From: Thermoanaerobaculia bacterium
GTDB lineage: Bacteria > Acidobacteriota > Thermoanaerobaculia > UBA5066
Direction of reading: 5' to 3'
Assembly: GCA_022071945.1 (NCBI GenBank)
Contig: JAJVIN010000015.1
Coordinates: forward strand, 33,501 to 97,500
Length of the DNA stretch: 64,000 nt
This document shows positions 36,120-43,389 of this stretch, piece after piece. Made by a program: the position numbers and the translations under genes. Within the stretch, counting starts at the first letter, position 1; every line of letters starts with the position of its first letter. A model generated the notes under the pieces. That model was not told the DNA's origin. It saw only the letters and a program-made list of their open reading frames with translations, and ran no database searches.

Positions 36120-37469
36120 TCACATTCCCGGGCTGGAGCCTGTGGACATCGCTCCGCCCGCTGGTTTCTCGGATACCGCGGATGTCGAAACCGACGAGTC
36201 GGGGGAAAACTCGAACAGGGCAGCCTCCGTCCGGCGGTAGTTCGCGAGCCGGTTGACGGCGCGGCGCCTGTCGTCGAAGTAGGTGGAAAGCGCTTCGAGC
36301 ACGGTCAGGAACGAGGCCGTGCCGGTGCGGTAGGACGCGAGGGCGGCCTCGAACGCGAGACGGTCCTGCACGAGGATGCCGGAAGCGTCGAGGGCGGCTT
36401 CTTCCGCGAGCTGATTCAGTTCGAGCAGCCGTTCCTCCGCCCGGGCCAGCACGCGCTGCCGCAGGTCCTCCTCGAGGAGCTTCGCGGACCGTCCGCGCGT
36501 CTCTGCCTCGGCGATCCGGGGCATCTGTTTCGTGCGGGCCCAGATCGGGACCGTGATCCCGAGCCCCAGGCTCCACATCATCGGCAGCGCGCCGCGATTC
36601 ATGTAGGCGGCGGAAGCCAGGAAGTCCGGGCCCAGCTCTCTCTGCGCGAGGCTTCTCTCGAAGCCGGCCCGGCTGATGAGCTGCTTGGCCTCCTTCAACT
36701 CGGGGCTGACCTCGAGCGCGAGCCGGTTGACCTCTTCGGGTCGGGGCACCCTGATCGGCGAATCCGAGACGAGCCGGCCGCCCGTCTCGATCGGCGTCCC
36801 CGGCTCGCGCTGGAGAAGCCTGCGAAGCTCGATCAAGACCCGCTGCTCCTGCACTCGTTCGCGGATCCGCTGCTGCGCGAGCCGCGTCCGCTCACCCTGC
36901 GCCCGGAGGATGTCGACCTGGCTCCCCTCTCCCGACGAGTACTGGATCCGGGTCACCTCCTCGATCTGTTTCCAGACCTGTTCCTGCTCGCTCGTGAGGG
37001 CCTGAAACTCCCGGATCTCCAGGAGGTCCGTGTAGACGCGCCTCACGGCCGACTCGATCCCGAGCTGGCTCCTCTGGATCCGGATCGAGACGAGGTCGGC
37101 ATCCGTCTGGGCGATCGCGCGGGCGAAGCTCAGCTTCCCCGGGAAGGGGAGCTTCTGCTCGACCATGAAGCTGAACCTCGTCATGGGCATCGAGCCGAGC
37201 GACGGCTGCGGACCGTCGTTCTCGTAACCCACGATGAGCATCGGCTCGAAGGGCGCGCCGGCCGGACCCGTCTGTAGCCGCGCGGCCTCGGCCTCTTCCC
37301 GGGCCTGCTTCACCGCCGGGTTCTTCTCCAGGGCCTCGTCGATCAAGGCCCGCAGGACAGGGTCTTCCTGCCTGTCGGGGACATCACCCCGCGCCTGGCT
37401 TCCTGCCAGCAGCAGCAACGCCACCGCCAGTGCCTGGCCGAGCCGCGATGGCCACCATTCCCTTTTCAT
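36120..37469 (-). CDS. cusC: CusC/TolC-type outer-membrane efflux protein
   Basis: A 449-aa outer-membrane factor. A signal peptide (about 1-28, ending SQARG) is followed by two repeats of the TolC fold, long helices with ALEKNPAVKQAREEAEAARL and the second-half counterpart near DASGILVQDRLAFEAALASY. It would form the trimeric exit channel for CusBA. GGGAGG lies before the ATG at 37469. There is no lipobox, unlike E. coli CusC. It is the second gene of the five-gene minus-strand cluster. Confidence 0.9.
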   Translation of the reverse strand: MKREWWPSRLGQALAVALLLLAGSQARGDVPDRQEDPVLRALIDEALEKNPAVKQAREEAEAARLQTGPAGAPFEPMLIVGYENDGPQPSLGSMPMTRFSFMVEQKLPFPGKLSFARAIAQTDADLVSIRIQRSQLGIESAVRRVYTDLLEIREFQALTSEQEQVWKQIEEVTRIQYSSGEGSQVDILRAQGERTRLAQQRIRERVQEQRVLIELRRLLQREPGTPIETGGRLVSDSPIRVPRPEEVNRLALEVSPELKEAKQLISRAGFERSLAQRELGPDFLASAAYMNRGALPMMWSLGLGITVPIWARTKQMPRIAEAETRGRSAKLLEEDLRQRVLARAEERLLELNQLAEEAALDASGILVQDRLAFEAALASYRTGTASFLTVLEALSTYFDDRRRAVNRLANYRRTEAALFEFSPDSSVSTSAVSEKPAGGAMSTGSSPGM

Positions 37470-37543
37470 TTCTACCTCCCTCTTTCTCGTTTGCGATTCA
37501 CTCGGGTTCGAGGTCATGGCCGGTTTGCCCGGCGAGGGAGGTT

Positions 37544-37936
37544 TCAAATCCTGAAGACGGAGTTCAGCAGAAAGAGAGATCTCGGTGGGGATCCTGGAGC
37601 GGGACTCTCGGACGGCAGCGCAAACGCGGCCTCGAGGAACTGAAATGTGTCCGGCGCCGGCGTGACGGACGTCATCGCGGGCAGAGGCTCGGAGACCTTA
37701 CCTGGAGGGGCCGGCGTGACCTTGCAGCACGCCGAGTCGAGGCAGCCGGAGGAACGAGGCGATGGATCCGGCTGGCCTTTCTCGGGACAGCAGGCGTGGG
37801 CATCATCCGCGCGGGCGGCGCACTCCTGACCTCGCGGGCAGGCCCCGGCCATTGCTCCCTGGAACACGAAGCAGAGGAGCGCCGCGACTCCGAAGAGCGC
37901 GGCCCTCTTGCGACTTGCCCTCAAGTTCTGTCCCAT
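37544..37936 (-). CDS. Small Cys-rich exported protein, first gene of the cus operon
   Basis: About 130 aa. A signal peptide (RKRAALFGVAALLCFVFQGAMA) is followed by a cysteine-rich middle part (CPRGQEC, ACCPEKG, GCLDSACCK) and a Pro-rich tail. Eight or so cysteines in a periplasmic protein just before a Cu/Ag efflux system suggest a metal-binding or metal-sensing role, but I recognise no family. The ATG at 37936 is chosen; a GTG at 37951 is possible. The gap to cusC is 74 bp. Confidence 0.6.
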   Translation of the reverse strand: MGQNLRASRKRAALFGVAALLCFVFQGAMAGACPRGQECAARADDAHACCPEKGQPDPSPRSSGCLDSACCKVTPAPPGKVSEPLPAMTSVTPAPDTFQFLEAAFALPSESPAPGSPPRSLFLLNSVFRI

Positions 37937-38004
37937 CAACCCGGAACCCACCCTCTCGAAATGATAGCGATACCCGGGGTGAATTCCCAGAGAACTCGAT
38001 GGAG

Positions 38005-39954
38005 TCAGCGGTTCCCAGCCGGTGCCTTGCGAATGACGACCCGGCCCGAGTTCGTGGAGAGGCTGAGCTTGGCCCCGCCGCCGTTCAGCTTTCCGGATGC
38101 CGTGACGCGGCCGGCGTGCCGCTGGGCCGTCACGGCATCCGTGATCTCGGGAAAGTCGCTCACGATCGCCTTCTCCCCCTCACCGACATGAGAGACCTTG
38201 ATCTCGAGATCTCCCTTGAAGGCCGGGGGCAAGGTCACGGTCACGTCGCCTCCGTTGGTGGAGAGGCGGCTTTCCTTGTCGAGGGTGGTCACGAGAATTT
38301 CACAGTCGATCGAGCCGCCAGCCGTTTCCGCCCGGACGGCTCCCCTGGCCTTCCTGATCCGGACATCCCCGCCCTGGGTTCGCGCGGTCACGGATGACCC
38401 GGCACCGCCAAGGGTGATGTCCCCTCCGAGAGTCTCGAGAAACGCAGGCCCCGCGACCGATCCGGCCTTCACGTCCCCGCCGCGCGTCGTCGCCTTCAGT
38501 TCTCCACCGACATCGCCGATCACGACGTCCCCTCCGAGCGTGGAGAGGGTGGCGTCCCGCCCCGCACCCTTCACGCGGATGTCGCCCGCCCGGGTCACGG
38601 CGTTCACGGTCCCGCTCACCGTGCCGAGGCGGATGTCCCCGGTCGGAATCGAGGAGTAGAAGTCACCCTGGATATCCCCCTTGATCAAGGAGGAGCCCTG
38701 CTGCCAGTCGGGAGGCGCGGGAGCGACCGGCGGCACCGGTGGGACGGGAGGCACGGGCCCGACGGGCGCAACAGGGGCCACGGGCGCGACGGGGGCCACC
38801 GGGGCCAGGGCAATCTTTGGCACCGCGGGCGGCTTCGGCGGGGCGGGCGGAGTCGGCGGAACCATCACGACGGCCGCGCGGCGCCGCCCCACGAGGGACT
38901 TCGCCTCGCCCTCGGAGGTGCCGTCGGCCAGGAGGAGGATCTTCCCGTTCAGACTGCTCGCGCGCACGGCCGCGCCGCCCTTGCCGACCTTGCCGTCGTA
39001 CTGCCGGTCGATCTCGACCATCACTGACTGAGCGAGCTCTTCGCTGACCCGGCCCATCTCCTCACCGAGCTGTGCCATGGCGAGGGCGAGTTCCTCCTGA
39101 ACCTCGGCGATGGCCTCCGCCTGCTCCTCGGGCGACCCCGATCTCTTCAGCTCGCGGGCCTTCTCTTTCGCCTCGCGCTTCAACCGCGACATCTCGCGGC
39201 GGAGCTCTGCCTCTCTTTTGCGGCTCTCGTCGGAGACTCGTTCCGGCTGCTCCCGTGCCGCGAGCGGGAAGGTCGTCGAGATCTCACCCGTCATCGTGTG
39301 CGCCGAGAAATCGAACGAGGCGTTTGCCGGGAGCTTCAGGAGCACGCTCCCGTTGACCGTCTCGGCCTCGATTCCCTCGGGAGGGAGAGCCGAGAAGCTC
39401 GCCTTCACACTCCCGTTGACGGTGCGAAGCTCGGCGGCGCCCCGGGCCGCCTCCACCTGAACACTTCCGTTGACGGTCGTCAGCTGGAGCCGTCCCTCGA
39501 TCCCGGTGGTCTTGACCGACCCGTTCACGGTCTCGACCTCGAGACGGGTTCCGGCCGGGACCGTGATCGTCAGGCTCACAGAGACTCGTCCCGCATACGA
39601 GTTCTTCGACTTCCTTCCCCGGGAGCCCTCCCGGGACGAGAAGGGGTCGAGAACCTCGAGCCGCACCTTGCCGTTTTCGTTTTTCAGCTCGACCTGAACC
39701 TCGTTGGCGAGCTTCTGGGCCTCGGAGTCGGACTGAGCCTTGGCCTCGATCTCCGCCACGGCCGTCATCGAGGCGGAAGCTTCAACCTTGACCTCGCCGT
39801 TCACGTTCGAGACGAAAAGCTCCTCGATGCGGCCCTGCGTTGCGAAGTTGGATTTCTTCGTCACGGTGGCCGCGTCGGCTCTCAAGCCCGCCGCCACCGT
39901 GAGGACCAGGAATCCCAGGATCAAGAGAGCCCAGAAGAAGAACCTGAATCGCAT
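38005..39954 (-). CDS. DUF4097-type beta-helix envelope protein
   Basis: A 649-aa exported protein. A signal peptide or anchor (MRFRFFFWALLILGFLVLTVAAG) is followed by a first DUF4097 beta-helix-like region (about 30-230) with VNGSV repeats. Next come a charged coiled coil (about 235-320), a Pro-Val/Ala-rich linker (VAPVAP and VPPVPP repeats near 390-420) and a second DUF4097 region with repeats such as GGDV, TRGGDV and TQGGDV. DUF4097 proteins are usually under anti-sigma/sigma control; here the ECF sigma and anti-sigma genes lie directly upstream. It is probably an envelope-stress output. GGGGG precedes the ATG. Confidence 0.83.
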   Translation of the reverse strand: MRFRFFFWALLILGFLVLTVAAGLRADAATVTKKSNFATQGRIEELFVSNVNGEVKVEASASMTAVAEIEAKAQSDSEAQKLANEVQVELKNENGKVRLEVLDPFSSREGSRGRKSKNSYAGRVSVSLTITVPAGTRLEVETVNGSVKTTGIEGRLQLTTVNGSVQVEAARGAAELRTVNGSVKASFSALPPEGIEAETVNGSVLLKLPANASFDFSAHTMTGEISTTFPLAAREQPERVSDESRKREAELRREMSRLKREAKEKARELKRSGSPEEQAEAIAEVQEELALAMAQLGEEMGRVSEELAQSVMVEIDRQYDGKVGKGGAAVRASSLNGKILLLADGTSEGEAKSLVGRRRAAVVMVPPTPPAPPKPPAVPKIALAPVAPVAPVAPVAPVGPVPPVPPVPPVAPAPPDWQQGSSLIKGDIQGDFYSSIPTGDIRLGTVSGTVNAVTRAGDIRVKGAGRDATLSTLGGDVVIGDVGGELKATTRGGDVKAGSVAGPAFLETLGGDITLGGAGSSVTARTQGGDVRIRKARGAVRAETAGGSIDCEILVTTLDKESRLSTNGGDVTVTLPPAFKGDLEIKVSHVGEGEKAIVSDFPEITDAVTAQRHAGRVTASGKLNGGGAKLSLSTNSGRVVIRKAPAGNR

Positions 39955-40041
39955 GGAAGCCCCCTGCCGTCTACCCGAGTTCAAAACCATCGTTTCCATG
40001 CCCGTGAGACGCGAGGGAAGGCCGGAGGTTACGCATACCCG

Positions 40042-41028
40042 TCAGAGTTCGACACCCGCGAGAAGGGAGGCGGCCTTCACGCGGAGGTGCTCGCTCTCGG
40101 TGCCGTCGTTCGCCTTGTTCCGCAGGACCTCGATCGTCGCCGGATCCCGCAGCTCTCTCGCGGCTCGGGCGAGTCCCTCGATCGCGGTGATCCGGACGGC
40201 GGGGTTGCCGTCAGTTTTCAGCGCGGCCAGGAAGGCATCGCGGATCTCGGGCGAGGAGGGCATCACGGCGAGGGCCTCGGCGGCCTTCCGTCTCACGCCT
40301 GGATTCCGGTCGGACTTCAGGCTGGCGACGAGAGAGCTGACGACCTCGGGCGCTGGCTTCTCGCCGGCCCGGGCACTTTCCGAGACGAGATCGATCGCGC
40401 GGCCCCGGGTCCCTTCGGTGAGGGCCGTCCCCGAAAGAAGATACGAGAGGACCCCCGTCATCGCGGGCTCGCCGGGACGTCCGACGATCGTGTACCGGGT
40501 CGTCAAGTCGAACGAGATCGACAGGCTTCCTTCCTCCGGTGAGGGCTGCAAGGAGACATTGGCGAGGCGCGGCCGGCTCGACAGGTCGGGCAGGATCCCG
40601 CTGGCGTCCAGGGTCTTCTGCGAGCTGAGCGCGACCGTTCGCATGGGCGCTGTGGCCCCGGGAGAGACCTGGGGCGTCCCGGTCCCGGTCCGGGCGGCCA
40701 TGTATCCGGCTCCGGCGGCCAGGATCACCGCCGCGGCCTGAGCCATCCAGGTTGCCGGGCGAAAACGAACGGGGAATCTCGCCACCCGTCGATCGAGGGT
40801 CGCCTTGGCAATGAGGCGCTCCGACTCGAGTGCCCAGGGCCGTCTCACGGGAACATCCGGGTCGTCCCCGAGGCGTGCCCAGACCCGATCGAGCTCTTCC
40901 CGGATGGCGCGGCAGGGGACACAGGACTCCAGATGGGCGGTGAGCTCGCGCTCCCGCGCCGCCGGCAGATCTCCTGAAAGGAGGGCGGCCAGATCTTCCC
41001 GGTTCTTCTCTAAATCGCGGCACGACAT
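40042..41028 (-). CDS. Anti-sigma factor with zinc finger and HEAT repeats
   Basis: A 328-aa membrane anti-sigma factor. The N-terminal ZAS-type zinc finger is HLESCVPC (Hx3Cx2C, about 31-38). One membrane segment (AAAVILAAGAGYMAA) follows near 95-110. The outer part ends in HEAT repeats (about 205-320: VVSSLVASLKSDRNPGVRRKAAEAL, AFLAALKTDGNPAVRITAIEGL), which are unusual for this role and probably sense or bind a protein. Its start overlaps the sigma gene by 19 bp, so expression is coupled and stoichiometric. Confidence 0.87.
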   Translation of the reverse strand: MSCRDLEKNREDLAALLSGDLPAARERELTAHLESCVPCRAIREELDRVWARLGDDPDVPVRRPWALESERLIAKATLDRRVARFPVRFRPATWMAQAAAVILAAGAGYMAARTGTGTPQVSPGATAPMRTVALSSQKTLDASGILPDLSSRPRLANVSLQPSPEEGSLSISFDLTTRYTIVGRPGEPAMTGVLSYLLSGTALTEGTRGRAIDLVSESARAGEKPAPEVVSSLVASLKSDRNPGVRRKAAEALAVMPSSPEIRDAFLAALKTDGNPAVRITAIEGLARAARELRDPATIEVLRNKANDGTESEHLRVKAASLLAGVEL

Positions 41029-41570
41029 GAGCGGCCTCCTTGGCTGAAGACGCCCTTGAGAGTCTCCATGGCTCGAAAAATGCGGGTCTTGACCGCCCCC
41101 TCGCTGATCGAGAGCGTCCGGGCGATCTCCGAATACGGAAGGCCGTGATATCGAGCCAGGATCAGGGCCTCCCTCTGTTCGTCCGAAAGGGTGTTGAGAG
41201 CCTTCCTCACCAGCCGGCGCCTCTCGTCCCCGAGAAGAACGCTCTCGGCGTCCTCGTGGGGATCGGCGGACTCGGAGATGGCGTCGAGCGGGATTGAACC
41301 CCTGTAGGCCTTGGAGCGGAAGCGATCCCTGCAGGCGTTCGCCGCGATCGCGAAGAGCCAGGAGGAAACCGCCGCCCGGCCGTCGTACTGCTCGACGCGG
41401 CTGATCATCTTCAGGAAGACGTCCTGCGTGATCTCCTCCGCCTCGGTCTCGTTTCCCAGCATGCGCGTCGTGAACCTCAAGATCGGGCCGGAATACCTCT
41501 CGAATAGGGCGGACGCCCCCGCAGGCTCGCCCCGCCTGACCATTTCGAGGAGTTCCGCGTCAGCCTGCAC
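41010..41570 (-). CDS. ECF RNA polymerase sigma factor
   Basis: A 186-aa sigma-70 family protein with only regions 2 and 4. Region 2 carries YSGPILRFTTRMLGNETEAEEITQDVFLKM, and region 4 the helix-turn-helix GLPYSEIARTLSISEGAVKTRIFRAM. Group IV (ECF) sigmas direct polymerase to stress genes when released by an anti-sigma, here the next gene. The probable regulon includes the DUF4097 gene downstream. The start codon is an ATG at 41570. Confidence 0.93.
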   Translation of the reverse strand: MQADAELLEMVRRGEPAGASALFERYSGPILRFTTRMLGNETEAEEITQDVFLKMISRVEQYDGRAAVSSWLFAIAANACRDRFRSKAYRGSIPLDAISESADPHEDAESVLLGDERRRLVRKALNTLSDEQREALILARYHGLPYSEIARTLSISEGAVKTRIFRAMETLKGVFSQGGRSCRAAI

Positions 41571-41682
41571 GCCTCACCATCTCCAGAGTTCGCTCCGTTC
41601 CCTCGACCAAGAGACGCGCGAGGGGCCCGAAGGTTTCTCGGCCCTCGAAACCCGGAAAGGGCAGGGAACCGCCCCACGCCCG

Positions 41683-41711
41683 TTGACATCTCGCGGATCC
41701 GTCACAAGATT
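41683..41711 (+). promoter_or_regulatory. Promoter of the Asp-zincin gene
   Basis: TTGACA (41683-41688), a 17-bp spacer and AAGATT (41706-41711). The start would fall near 41718, about 27 bp before the ATG, with GAGAGG in between. The -35 is perfect and the -10 weak. Confidence 0.55.
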
Positions 41712-41744
41712 GCTTCTGAACACATCACAGTGAGAGGTGCCTTC

Positions 41745-42803
41745 ATGGCGAAACAGGGTTCGGAACGGATCAAGGACGCCCTGGATCACATCAAGAGGGC
41801 CTTTGCGGGTCACGGGCCCTCGACGGACGGCGACAAGGCAAAGGGGGCCACCTGGGACTGGCTCGAGACCCACAAGGACCAGAAGGGAATCGCCGCCCTC
41901 ATCTCCCTGGGCGGTTTTCGAGGGATCAAGGCCCTCCAGGACGAGTCCAAGACCGAGATGCGCCACTTCCAGCGAGGTTACCTCCTGATCCTCAGGACGC
42001 TCGGCGGCAAGAGCGACGCCGAGGTGAAGATCGTGAAGGCGCGCCTCGTCTCCACCTCGGGACAGAACGCCAGGATCGAGACGGAGAACATGAAGACCGA
42101 AATCCGGTCCGTGTACACGAAATGGGCCGACAAGAAGAAGAAGAAGGAGACTCCGAGGATCTACGGCGAACCCATCCTCGCTCCGAGCTTCCAGTACGCC
42201 AACCAGCTCCAGAAGCAGAGTCTCGCCCCGGCACTGAAGCGGGCTTCTGAACTCCTGACACAGGCCTGGGTCGGCATCATGCGGATCAACCTCAACACCC
42301 TCGAGAAGAAGAGGTACGTGGCGTACTTCGGCGCCGTGGACCAGACCCGCTACAACAAGGTCAAGGAGACGCTGAAAGCGGTCCACGACGTGATCTGCTC
42401 GAAGAACATCACCCTCTACTACCGCGGGATCGACGCTCCGACCGATCCCGGTGAGGACGACACCCCGCAGTTCCTGCTGGACCGGGGAGCCAACACGCTC
42501 GGTCCCTCGACGGCCTACGGCTACGTCTACTCGACCGTTCAGAAAGAGAAGGAGTGGCACGTCTTCCTCGGCCGCGCGTTCTTCGAGGACGCCAGCCGCC
42601 ACGGCCGCGACAGCCTCTCGGGGGTCATCATCCACGAGATGACCCACCTCCTGAAGCAGACGCAGGACCACAGGTACGGCGACGACAACTGCATCGCGCT
42701 GGCGAAAGAGGTGGGGGGCCCGGCCAAGGCCGTCGAGAACGCCGACAGCTACGAGTACTACTGCGAGAGCTTCCAGAGCAAGGTCACGACGACGTTCGGC
42801 TGA
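41745..42803 (+). CDS. M35-type Asp-zincin metallopeptidase (lysine-specific family)
   Basis: A 352-aa protein whose C-terminal third matches Asp-zincins: zinc-binding His297-Glu-x-x-His301 (HEMTH), the third ligand Asp308 in TQDHRYG (TxDxxYG pattern) and the closing NADSYEYYCE (332-341). These are hallmarks of deuterolysin/peptidyl-Lys metallopeptidases, which are normally secreted. No signal peptide, lipobox or membrane segment is seen; the N-terminus (MAKQGSERIKDALDHIKRAF) is amphipathic and Lys-rich. The first 200 residues are of unknown fold, with a Lys cluster (KKKKKE near 130). It may be intracellular or exported by a signal-free route. The ATG at 41745 has GAGAGG seven bases upstream. 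Confidence 0.82.
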   Translation: MAKQGSERIKDALDHIKRAFAGHGPSTDGDKAKGATWDWLETHKDQKGIAALISLGGFRGIKALQDESKTEMRHFQRGYLLILRTLGGKSDAEVKIVKARLVSTSGQNARIETENMKTEIRSVYTKWADKKKKKETPRIYGEPILAPSFQYANQLQKQSLAPALKRASELLTQAWVGIMRINLNTLEKKRYVAYFGAVDQTRYNKVKETLKAVHDVICSKNITLYYRGIDAPTDPGEDDTPQFLLDRGANTLGPSTAYGYVYSTVQKEKEWHVFLGRAFFEDASRHGRDSLSGVIIHEMTHLLKQTQDHRYGDDNCIALAKEVGGPAKAVENADSYEYYCESFQSKVTTTFG

Positions 42804-42853
42804 CCCGCCCGGGACGAGTTCAGGGAAGGGAGCCTCGGGCCGGGAAAAGGCGG

Positions 42854-43333
42854 CTAGGAAGCCGGCGGCTGCGGGCCCAGAAAGGGGTGTCCCTCCGCCT
42901 CGATCAGGGACAACGGCTGCACGGGCCCGCCCGCCGCGACGAACCGCAGGACGTCCTTGACGTACGGAGCGCGCAGCGGGTACCTGTCGATCTCCTCGAG
43001 CGTCACCCACTGAGCCCCCAGGGACTCGTGGTCCGCGTGGGACTTCAGCGGGGTCTCGCCTGAGGGCTCCGCGAGAAAGACGACCCGGATGCGAGCCGAG
43101 TCCGGGCGCGGAGTGTGCTCGACCCGGATGATGCCGAGGAGGTTGATCGGGATACCCGCCTCCTCGAGCGCCTCGCGCCGGGCGGCCTCGGCGAAGGACT
43201 CGCCGGGTTCGACGGCCCCGGCTGGCAGGTACCAGTTCTGGCCGTGGGTGGCCTCGTGCACGAGAACGAAGCGCTCGCCCTTCCGCACGACGACGGCTGT
43301 CAGATGCCAGGTTGGAATCGGAGGGCGTGCCAC
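42854..43333 (-). CDS. Nudix hydrolase
   Basis: A 159-aa pyrophosphohydrolase. The Nudix box is intact: G-x5-E-x7-REALEEAGI in GAVEPGESFAEAARREALEEAGI, giving the Mg-binding helix. Substrates of this broad family are nucleoside diphosphates linked to another group; none can be assigned here. The gene follows copA on the same strand after 56 bp and converges with the Asp-zincin gene. Confidence 0.92.
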   Translation of the reverse strand: MARPPIPTWHLTAVVVRKGERFVLVHEATHGQNWYLPAGAVEPGESFAEAARREALEEAGIPINLLGIIRVEHTPRPDSARIRVVFLAEPSGETPLKSHADHESLGAQWVTLEEIDRYPLRAPYVKDVLRFVAAGGPVQPLSLIEAEGHPFLGPQPPAS

Positions 43334-43389
43334 CGCGGCCCCTTTCAGCCCCTCGCGATCTCCGGGATCCGGTCAGGCCCCGCCCGGGC

